From contig NZ_CAXHZC010000001.1 of assembly GCF_964021845.1 (NCBI RefSeq), positions 1,116,001-1,180,000 of the forward strand: a stretch of 64,000 nucleotides of DNA. The letters are read 5' to 3'. The stretch comes from Arcticibacterium sp964021845 (lineage in GTDB: Bacteria > Bacteroidota > Bacteroidia > Cytophagales > Spirosomataceae). A program made the translations under genes and the position numbers. This document shows, in pieces, positions 57,355 through 64,000 of the stretch; the stretch's first letter is position 1, and the number at the start of each line of letters is the position of its first letter. The notes beneath the pieces are model-generated. The model was not told the DNA's origin and searched no databases. It saw only the letters and a program-made list of their open reading frames with translations.

Positions 57355-58665
57355 ATGACTGATAATAGTTCTAAAAACAATCTGGTTCCAATGCTTATAA
57401 TTGGAGCTATGTTCTTCATTTTTGGATTTGTAACCTGGATAAACGGGGTTCTTATTCCGTTTATGAAAACCATCAATGAATTAACTGACACTCAGGCTTA
57501 TTTAGTAGCTACTGCTTCCTATGTCGCTTTTGTGGTGATGGCATTGCCCTCTTCTTATTTATTAAAAAAAGTAGGCTATAAAAAAGGAATGTCAATAGGC
57601 TTAATGATTATGGCTGTTGGGGCATTGGTATTTATTCCTGCCGCAGAAGCCAGAACGTATTGGATGTTTTTAGCTGGTATATTTATTCAAGGTACCGGTA
57701 TGACGCTTATGCAAACTGCCGCTAACCCTTACATTACCATATTAGGACCTATAGAAAGTGGAGCAAAAAGAATTGCAATGATGGGTATTGCTAATAAAGT
57801 GGCAGGCTCCATTGGCTCCATCGTTTTTGGAACTTTATTGTTATCTGGCATAGATGATGTAAAAGATAAATTAAGTCTTGTTTCGTCAGATGAAAAGTCA
57901 CAATTACTTGACACCATGGCTAATAGTGTGGTAACGCCTTATATTATAATGGCCACTGTTTTGTTTTTATTCGGTTTATTGATTTTAAAAGCACCATTAC
58001 CAGAATTAGAAGGTGACGTGGACGAAGAAGTGGCAGAAGGAACAACGGCGAAAACTAGCATATTCCAGTTTCCTCATTTATGGTTAGGAGTATTAGCCTT
58101 GTTTGTTTACGTAGGTGCTGAAGTAATTGCTGGTGATTCTATTATTGCCTACGGATTATCTTTAGGATTACCTGCAGAGCAAGCTAGTAATTTCACCTCC
58201 TATACCCTTATGGCTATGGTATTTACCTATGCTTTGGGTGTATTATTAATACCAAAATACCTTAGTCAAGGTTTAGCTTTAAAAATTAGTGCGGCTTTAG
58301 GAATTGTTTTTTCAATTTGTATTTTAATGACAACAGGCTTCACCTCTGTACTTTTTGTGGCAGCATTGGGTATTGCAAATGCCTTGGTTTGGCCAGCTAT
58401 TTGGCCATTAACGCTTCATGGCTTAGGTAAATTCACCAAAACGGGCTCCGCTTTATTGGTAATGGCAATTTCGGGTGGTGCTATAATTCCACCTTTGTAC
58501 GGTAGAATAGTGGACGCAGGTAAACACGACCTAGTGACTAATGGCATAGCAGAAGCAGAAGCACTGGCTAGCTCTTCTAATAGCAGTTATTGGATATTGT
58601 TACCGTGCTATATTATCATTCTTTATTATGCTATTTGGGGGCATAAAGTTGGGTTTAAGAAATAA
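57355..58665 (+). CDS. MFS sugar transporter, FucP/GluP-like
   Basis: A 436-residue inner-membrane proton- or sodium-coupled sugar importer of the FHS family (L-fucose, glucose/galactose). Twelve helices are visible. FVTWINGVLIPFMK, with an asparagine in helix 1, TATASYVAFVVMALPSSYL-like helix 2, and GTGMTLMQTAANPYITILGP are typical of this family. Ends in the short tail GHKVGFKK. The exact sugar cannot be read. A convergent glycosidase-like gene lies beyond the terminator, which suggests a local carbohydrate theme. Confidence 0.88.
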   Translation: MTDNSSKNNLVPMLIIGAMFFIFGFVTWINGVLIPFMKTINELTDTQAYLVATASYVAFVVMALPSSYLLKKVGYKKGMSIGLMIMAVGALVFIPAAEARTYWMFLAGIFIQGTGMTLMQTAANPYITILGPIESGAKRIAMMGIANKVAGSIGSIVFGTLLLSGIDDVKDKLSLVSSDEKSQLLDTMANSVVTPYIIMATVLFLFGLLILKAPLPELEGDVDEEVAEGTTAKTSIFQFPHLWLGVLALFVYVGAEVIAGDSIIAYGLSLGLPAEQASNFTSYTLMAMVFTYALGVLLIPKYLSQGLALKISAALGIVFSICILMTTGFTSVLFVAALGIANALVWPAIWPLTLHGLGKFTKTGSALLVMAISGGAIIPPLYGRIVDAGKHDLVTNGIAEAEALASSSNSSYWILLPCYIIILYYAIWGHKVGFKK

Positions 58666-58690
58666 AACTATAAGCTTAACAGAATTGGAA

Positions 58691-58725
58691 GAGGCTGTCT
58701 CAAAAGTGTGAGACAGCCTCTTTTT
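58691..58725 (+). terminator. Rho-independent terminator, probably bidirectional
   Basis: A perfect 12-bp stem, GAGGCTGTCTCA with TGAGACAGCCTC, loop AAAGTG, then TTTTTG. The core stem is shared with the hairpin at 13324-13358. Confidence 0.85.
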
Positions 58726-58809
58726 GTTTTATCCTTATCTCTGAAAATACTTTTAGCAATATATTTTCAAAGCTTAGTTTTTACTTATGAGATTATAGAG
58801 CATCCCGCT

Positions 58810-60963
58810 TTATCTTTCGATCACTATACCTTCAAAATCCTTCAAACTGGGTAATATCAGTTTCAAATTGCCATTAGCGTAAGTAAAAGCCAACTTTTCT
58901 TCACCCTGCATGATCCAGACCTTACTTGGTTTAAAGTCCACCTTTATATTCAATCCGATGTTTTGTTGCGTATGAGGTTCAAAGTAAGTATTGCCGCTAA
59001 AGCCTGTCAAATTCACCAAGTGTAGAATATGTCCATTTGATTTAAAGGGCGTATGGATAGTTACTCCTTCTTTATTCATCATAAAATCTTGAAGTATAAG
59101 TTCAACCCGCGGATGAGCAGAAGTAATAATTTCATCAAAAGCTTCAGCATGAATATTTTTCAGAACATCCAGTACTAGGTTTTTATGTTGCTCGTAACCA
59201 TGCTGGTAATATATCTTACCTATGTTTATAGGCATAAGCACATTTGAATTCTCTTTAATTCCTGCTCCAAAGTAACCTGTAGGCTCATGACCACCTATCA
59301 TTTCTGGTGGTCCTGGTCTTCCTTTGCTCAGTATAGGTAGTAGTTTTTCTACCTCATTATCAAATTCATAAAGTCCGAGATTGAATTTAAAATGAACCAT
59401 GCTTTGGCCCTCAAAGCTTTTAAAAATATCCTTTCTCTTTGGCCTTAAGTAATTCCCCGCTCCGTCGTTTTCTGATTTGTCAATACTCGCTCCGAATAGC
59501 TCTTTTAACACCACTGGCTTATCAAAAAGGCTCGTATTGGTAGCTATAAGTTTAACACCTGCTTTAGAAATCTCTTTTAAAGCTGCTATATTTTCATCAC
59601 TCAGGTAATTGATATCTGGCATTATGAGCACTTTATACTTCTCCTTTATTTTGTCTTCAAGGTTAGCCAAATGATTGTCTTGAATAACATCAAACTGCAC
59701 ATGGGCTTCTTTTAGCATCAGTGAAATCCCGCGATATTCCTGCATTTTATCACCTCCTGGCCAGTATCCGGGAGCTAAAACAGCCACGCTGGCTAAACTC
59801 TCATATTTACCAAAGTAGGGTTCATACTTCTTTTGATGAGCATAAATCTTTTTCATAGTGTCAAAGTTTCGCTCATCTTCATAGTCACGCATATCACCCA
59901 TCATACTCACATCGGTCCCACTGCCGTTGGCTATATTCTCATAGAGCCTAATACTTATCTCTTCTGGTTCTATAGCATTATATCGACTTTGAAATGAAAT
60001 CTGCTGAATGCTGGCATTACTTACAATTTTGTTCGGGAATGTTTGCTCTATATGATTGGTATTATCAGAGGCCGTGTAAGGCCAATACGGCAAACCATGT
60101 GTCTGACTTTCATGCCTAATAATGTCAACAGACTCTTCTAAATAAGTGCATATCGCTATTTTTTTACCTGAGGCACACTCCACTTTTCCATCGGCAGAAC
60201 GCTTCTCAGCAGAAGACTTTACTACTTTATGCAGTCGCTTGGACCAATCTTCTATACTTGCCGTCTTAAATTCCAAATACTTATTAAAAACGGGGTCACT
60301 TCTATCTTCTTTTAGTGGTAATGTAAGTCCACCACTCCATTTCCGAAAAACTTCTTTATCATATTCATTTTGGTCAATACCTACATAAATATTTTCATAA
60401 GGGTTTCGGGTTTGATAGCCTGGCATGTTTAAAAATATTCCGTCAATGTCAAACCTCGAAATTACTTCCTCTACTATTTTAAAAGCCTTTTCTTGTACAT
60501 AAGGGGCATTTATACTTACCACATATTTGTCGGTATTGATAATTCTCTCACCTTTTTCCGAAATATAAAACCAGTCTGGATGTGCCTCAAAAATAGTTTC
60601 ATGTGCCCTACTGAAATCAAAACGAATTATTACCCGGATTCCGTTTTCATGGCAACGCTCCACTATCCTTCCCATTTCGCCAGGTTTCATGTAAGGATTG
60701 GTATATTCAAAATCTAAATCTGACTGATAAAAGGACATAATACCAGCCCCATTAATTATTAAAGTATTGGCAGAGAAAGCCTTTAAATCTTCCACAATCT
60801 CGTCGGCATCTATGTTTGCTGCTTCATAGGCAGGCAAGTTCATTTGAATAAGCCGAAGGTTGTTTCGTTTCCACCATTCAGAGTCATCTGAAGCTGAGAT
60901 TGGCTTTTGAGCTAAAATGGAAAAAGGGATTACTAAAAGGGCAAGTAGTTTTATAAATTTCAT
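58810..60963 (-). CDS. Secreted glycoside-hydrolase-like protein (TIM barrel with amidotransferase-like domain)
   Basis: A 717-residue exported protein. After the signal peptide (ending SILAQ) comes a TIM-barrel-like domain (about residues 25-380) resembling the GHL6/alpha-amylase-like group: NTLIINGAGIMSFYQSDL, CHENGIRVIIRFDFSRAHE, HPDWFY and FDIDGIFLNMPGYQ. The next part (about 390-600) looks like the glutamine-amidotransferase/beta-galactosidase trimerisation fold (SVAVLAPGYWPGG, YKVLIMPDINYLSDENIAALKE). A small beta-domain ends the protein. Known: similar proteins occur in GH42-type enzymes. No proven substrate. Catalytic acidic residues cannot be fixed without alignment. Convergent with the sugar transporter. 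Confidence 0.65.
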   Translation of the reverse strand: MKFIKLLALLVIPFSILAQKPISASDDSEWWKRNNLRLIQMNLPAYEAANIDADEIVEDLKAFSANTLIINGAGIMSFYQSDLDFEYTNPYMKPGEMGRIVERCHENGIRVIIRFDFSRAHETIFEAHPDWFYISEKGERIINTDKYVVSINAPYVQEKAFKIVEEVISRFDIDGIFLNMPGYQTRNPYENIYVGIDQNEYDKEVFRKWSGGLTLPLKEDRSDPVFNKYLEFKTASIEDWSKRLHKVVKSSAEKRSADGKVECASGKKIAICTYLEESVDIIRHESQTHGLPYWPYTASDNTNHIEQTFPNKIVSNASIQQISFQSRYNAIEPEEISIRLYENIANGSGTDVSMMGDMRDYEDERNFDTMKKIYAHQKKYEPYFGKYESLASVAVLAPGYWPGGDKMQEYRGISLMLKEAHVQFDVIQDNHLANLEDKIKEKYKVLIMPDINYLSDENIAALKEISKAGVKLIATNTSLFDKPVVLKELFGASIDKSENDGAGNYLRPKRKDIFKSFEGQSMVHFKFNLGLYEFDNEVEKLLPILSKGRPGPPEMIGGHEPTGYFGAGIKENSNVLMPINIGKIYYQHGYEQHKNLVLDVLKNIHAEAFDEIITSAHPRVELILQDFMMNKEGVTIHTPFKSNGHILHLVNLTGFSGNTYFEPHTQQNIGLNIKVDFKPSKVWIMQGEEKLAFTYANGNLKLILPSLKDFEGIVIER

Positions 60964-61031
60964 TTTGAGAAGGTTGAATTTCTGAAATTTACGAGGGAAT
61001 CTTTTACGGACAAAAGAACTTTCTATGAATA

Positions 61032-61775
61032 TTAAATAGTCTGCAATCTCTTAAGCAAAGCCTCCTTATAAGCTTTACTAATAGGAATTAGCTTATCTGC
61101 CACTACCAAATGTGACGTAGCCACTTCTTTGATATGAGAAACATTGACAATAAAAGAGCGATGAATTCGCATGAAATGACGTTTCGGAAGCTTTTCTTCC
61201 ATGTCTTTTAGTGTTAAAACCAATAGATATTCTTTGCCCGAAGTATAAATTCGGCAGTAGTTTCTGTCAGCCTCAATGTACTGTATACCGGCAATTGGCA
61301 CCTTCACCATGCTCTCCTGATAGCGGACAAAAAGAGAATCGTCTAAGACTGTAGATTCTTCGTTACCAACTTCATGACTTATTTTAGACTGCTTCTCTGA
61401 TTCTATTCTGACTACGGTTAGCTCCAAGGCCCTCTTTAAGTCTCGTTTTTTAAATGGTTTGGAGATAAAAGCATAAGGCTTTGTTTCTTTGGCTCTGTTA
61501 AAATGAGCATCATCGGTGTTTGCAGTAAGGTATACCACTGGTATGTCAAAATCCTTTTGCATTTCCGTGGCTACTTCTATCCCGTCTAACTTGCCTTTCA
61601 GGTTAATATCTAGTAAAAGAATATCAGGCTGTGTTTCTCTAATATGTAGCAGAGCCTCTTCCCCACGAGGAATAATACCCATTATTTCATAGCCCATAGA
61701 AGTTAATTCTAAAGATATATTTGCCGCTATCAGCATCTCGTCTTCAACTATCAAGATTTTGGTGACTCTATCCAT
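61032..61775 (-). CDS. LytTR-family response regulator
   Basis: A 247-residue regulator. The receiver domain has phospho-acceptor D56 (LLLDINLKG), acidic E11-D12, and the lysine in FISKPFKKRDL. The C-terminal LytTR DNA-binding domain (about residues 148-245) contains VPIAGIQYIEADRNYCRIYT and KRHFMRIHRSFIVNVSHIKEV, typical of the family. Its ATG shares a base with the stop of the upstream kinase gene (TAATG on the minus strand), so kinase and regulator are made together. Known: LytTR regulators bind paired direct repeats. Targets here are unknown. Confidence 0.93.
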   Translation of the reverse strand: MDRVTKILIVEDEMLIAANISLELTSMGYEIMGIIPRGEEALLHIRETQPDILLLDINLKGKLDGIEVATEMQKDFDIPVVYLTANTDDAHFNRAKETKPYAFISKPFKKRDLKRALELTVVRIESEKQSKISHEVGNEESTVLDDSLFVRYQESMVKVPIAGIQYIEADRNYCRIYTSGKEYLLVLTLKDMEEKLPKRHFMRIHRSFIVNVSHIKEVATSHLVVADKLIPISKAYKEALLKRLQTI

Positions 61776-63703
61776 TAAGCTGCTTGGTCTAATTTAAATT
61801 CAAAAGAGATAATGGTACCTTCCTTGTTTTCTTCCTTCATTATGCCGTTCAGTTGTTGGGTTAGTAAACTTACCAATTGCGTCCCAAAACCAGTTCCTTT
61901 AGGTTTGACACCCCCTACTTTACCTACCCCATTATCTTTTACCAAAAGACTCAAGATTTTATCATCCTTTCTTTCTAAGCTAATAGTTATTTCTCCCGAG
62001 TCTTTCTCAGGGAAAGCGTACTTCATGGCATTGGTCAGTAATTCATTCACTATTAATCCCAAAGGTACTGCAGTGTCCACATCTAACTCCATCGTTTCCA
62101 TTGCACATTCTATTTTAACTTTTTCATCAGCATCAAAGGTGTCAAGAATCCCTTCACCCAAATTGAGGAAATAATCCTTCATTTCAATACTGCCAAGGTT
62201 AGTCCCCTGATAAAGCTTTTGATGAATAATGCCCATAGACTGTACCCTATTTTGACTCGCTATCATGGCATCTTTGGTAGCAGAATCTTCCAACTGGGCT
62301 GATTGTAGAGAAATAAGGCTTTTAACCAGTTCCAAGTTGTTCTTTACTCTATGATGAATCTCTTTTAAGAGCAATTCATTCTCTGCATTTTTGGCACTAA
62401 TAACTTTAGTAGCCTTTTGATTTTTCCTAAAAGAATAGAACAAACCTGCTAGTAAAAGGGTCAATAAACCAGAAGCCGATAAAATGATATTCTGTGTTCT
62501 ATTTTTTTGGTTTAATAAAGCTTCTGTAGCTGCCAAAGCCTCATCTTTTTTCTCCGTCTCATACTTAATTATACCCTCACTCTCTAAGTTAGCTACTTGC
62601 TCTGCATGCACTAAGTCTTTGGCTTCTTTGGCTTTTTTCACATATAAAAGAGCGTTTTTATGCTCACCTAACTCCTCATAACACTCGGCAATACTTTCAT
62701 ATGGCCTCGTCAAATGTGACACATCTTGTTTATCATAAGCCTTGATACCCTCCAAAAGGTTTTTCAAAGCATTCTGATAATCTCCCAGTTTTAAATATGC
62801 CATACCCACTTCAGTAAGCCAAGTGGCCGCTCTTTCACGCCCAATTTGAATTTCACAGAGGTCGAAAGCCTTTTGGTAATCTAACAGTGCTTGTTGATAA
62901 TTCTCCTGATTAAAAGAAATATCTCCTTTAAATGAATATGCTCTTACTTCCACAAAGACTTCACCAGGCACCTTATTCTTAACTATAGAAAGACATTCCT
63001 CGGCCGCTGCATTCGCTTTTTCATAGTCCCCAATTCGGCTATATGCATCAATATAACTAAGGTAACAATATGATAAGGTGTTATAATCTTCCACCTCCCT
63101 AAAAATTGAAGTCACTTTATCTAAGTATTCAATGGCTTTTTGAGGTTCGTCAGTATAAAGATATGAAGAGCTCAAATTTCTGTGAGCTTTAGCCACGCCT
63201 ACCTTATCACCAAGTTCCTCATAAATGGCAATGGCTCGAAAAAGCTCGTTCTGTGCTTCTACGAGCCTTCTTACAGACATATAGTCATGAGCAAGGTTTG
63301 TTCTAGTTTCTGCTATTTTAGGTTTGTTATCCGTTTTTAAATAGTAAAACAAAGCCAACTTTGTTTGTTTAATAAGTGAGTCTCCGCTATAAATTCCATG
63401 ATAACTATGCCAGTTTCCATAGGCCGTATAAAAATCTCCTATTTTTTCATAGTCACCAGTTTTTTGAACTCTTCTTATACCCTCTGCTACTACTTTTTCA
63501 AAAACCTCAATGTCTTTTTCTGCATTCTCCTGCACCCATACCAAAATAGAATCTAAAGGTTGGCTTAGTATACTATCAATTTTAATTTCTTCTAAACTTT
63601 TTTGAGCCACAGAAGGGGTGATTGATAAAAGCCATAAGGTTAAACTGAATAAAGTCTTACAAATAGAGGTCAAGTTTAATAGTAAAAATGGCTTTTTGCT
63701 CAT
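61775..63703 (-). CDS. TPR-containing sensor histidine kinase (HisKA_2 type)
   Basis: A 642-residue kinase. An N-terminal signal or membrane segment (ending SVAQ) is followed by about seven TPR units (residues 60-380, for example AKAHRNLSSSYLYTDEPQKAIEYL), expected to lie in the periplasm. One membrane helix follows (IILSASGLLTLLLAGLFYSF, near residue 410), then a HisKA_2 dimerisation domain with ELLLKEIHHRVKNNLELVKS and an ATPase domain with IVNELLTNAMKYAF and a shortened C-terminal motif GTGFGTQLV. This layout is common in Bacteroidota and usually works with a LytTR regulator, which follows directly with a one-base overlap. The signal sensed by the TPR part is unknown. Confidence 0.9.
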   Translation of the reverse strand: MSKKPFLLLNLTSICKTLFSLTLWLLSITPSVAQKSLEEIKIDSILSQPLDSILVWVQENAEKDIEVFEKVVAEGIRRVQKTGDYEKIGDFYTAYGNWHSYHGIYSGDSLIKQTKLALFYYLKTDNKPKIAETRTNLAHDYMSVRRLVEAQNELFRAIAIYEELGDKVGVAKAHRNLSSSYLYTDEPQKAIEYLDKVTSIFREVEDYNTLSYCYLSYIDAYSRIGDYEKANAAAEECLSIVKNKVPGEVFVEVRAYSFKGDISFNQENYQQALLDYQKAFDLCEIQIGRERAATWLTEVGMAYLKLGDYQNALKNLLEGIKAYDKQDVSHLTRPYESIAECYEELGEHKNALLYVKKAKEAKDLVHAEQVANLESEGIIKYETEKKDEALAATEALLNQKNRTQNIILSASGLLTLLLAGLFYSFRKNQKATKVISAKNAENELLLKEIHHRVKNNLELVKSLISLQSAQLEDSATKDAMIASQNRVQSMGIIHQKLYQGTNLGSIEMKDYFLNLGEGILDTFDADEKVKIECAMETMELDVDTAVPLGLIVNELLTNAMKYAFPEKDSGEITISLERKDDKILSLLVKDNGVGKVGGVKPKGTGFGTQLVSLLTQQLNGIMKEENKEGTIISFEFKLDQAA

Positions 63704-63962
63704 CTTAATTAAGGTCAGTTTTAAAATAGCAATCTTCTAAATCCTAGGTTTAGACTTTTAAATGCTAACAATAATAGTCATAATTATCTATTTAATCGGT
63801 GTTAAAAGACCAAATAGCCAGATTCTTACTTGCATTCCGCATTATATCCTATTTGGTGCTAAACTGGTCAAGTAAAACTACCACTTAGTCTAATATTTAT
63901 CCTAGCCAATCTCAAAATCCCTACATTCACTTTTGAATTAATCAACCCTAAATAACAAAATC
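63704..63962. other. Divergent intergenic region
   Basis: This 259-bp gap separates the kinase from a divergent gene at the window edge and must contain promoters for both. I see AT-rich sequence but no clear TAnnTTTG box or operator. Confidence 0.4.
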
Positions 63963-64000
63963 ATGAATCGTAGAGATTTTATATACAGCTCATCTGCTGC
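63963..64000 (+). CDS. Start of a Tat-exported protein, cut by window edge
   Basis: ATG at 63963 opens a frame to the window end, 12 full codons giving MNRRDFIYSSSA. The RRDF twin-arginine motif followed by a small-residue stretch is the usual start of Tat signal peptides in Bacteroidota, often on Gfo/Idh oxidoreductases, sugar isomerases or sulfatases. The family cannot be told from so few residues. Confidence 0.6.
   Translation, partial: MNRRDFIYSSSA

Overview
The window is an AT-rich piece of a Bacteroidota chromosome, most likely from the Cytophagales. Evidence for this: a probable type IX secretion lipoprotein of the PorW/SprE type; outer-membrane families DUF5686, TonB-dependent receptor with carboxypeptidase-regulatory plug, and DUF4369-type redoxin; a DUF2723 glycosyltransferase; a K-D-D surface-export signal on a lipoprotein; promoter-like TAnnTTTG motifs; few Shine-Dalgarno sequences and several TTG starts. 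I had no search tools, so family calls rest on motifs and remembered families.

Layout. 0-7.3 kb: a dicarboxylate/amino-acid symporter cut by the window edge, a DUF262/DUF1524 (GmrSD-like) restriction protein, a tRNA-Ala(GGC) surrounded by decayed partial copies of itself, and a large gluzincin/beta-propeller/outer-membrane-barrel fusion. 7.3-13.4 kb: an NlpC/P60 hydrolase, a TlpA-like redoxin, a membrane protein and an ABC ATPase, interrupted by three copies of a small palindromic repeat family; then a lone phytanoyl-CoA-type dioxygenase flanked by possible gene debris. 13.4-21 kb: a propeller-cupredoxin protein with a DUF1080-like partner, a sugar nucleotidyltransferase, two tandem copies of a structured 175-bp repeat, a Gfo/Idh oxidoreductase and lysA. 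21-32 kb: PhoD-like phosphatase, MsrB, M42 peptidase, a flavoprotein plus NapH-like polyferredoxin pair, DUF5686 protein, rhodanese, metallo-beta-lactamase-fold enzyme and patatin. 32-41 kb: PorW-like protein; a 38-residue membrane peptide, sodium:solute symporter, response regulator and histidine kinase in one overlapping run; queG; grpE-dnaJ. 41-53 kb: a TonB receptor with surface lipoprotein under a double palindromic operator (likely zinc or iron control), DUF2723 protein, deoxynucleoside kinase, trhO, a repeat-rich S74 fibre-like protein, surE, and a NUDIX/CDF pair with overlapping divergent start codons. 53-64 kb: DUF1080 protein, membrane protein, folE-queD, LCMT-type methyltransferase, FucP-like sugar transporter, a glycosidase-like protein, a LytTR regulator with TPR kinase, and the start of a Tat-exported protein.

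The most interesting items are the small membrane peptide translationally coupled to the symporter and its two-component system, the metal-regulated receptor/surface-lipoprotein locus, the flavoprotein-polyferredoxin pair, the intergenic palindromic repeat families, and the tRNA-Ala with its fossil copies. I found no CRISPR array, rRNA, intact insertion sequence or prophage, and no clear new multi-gene defence system.
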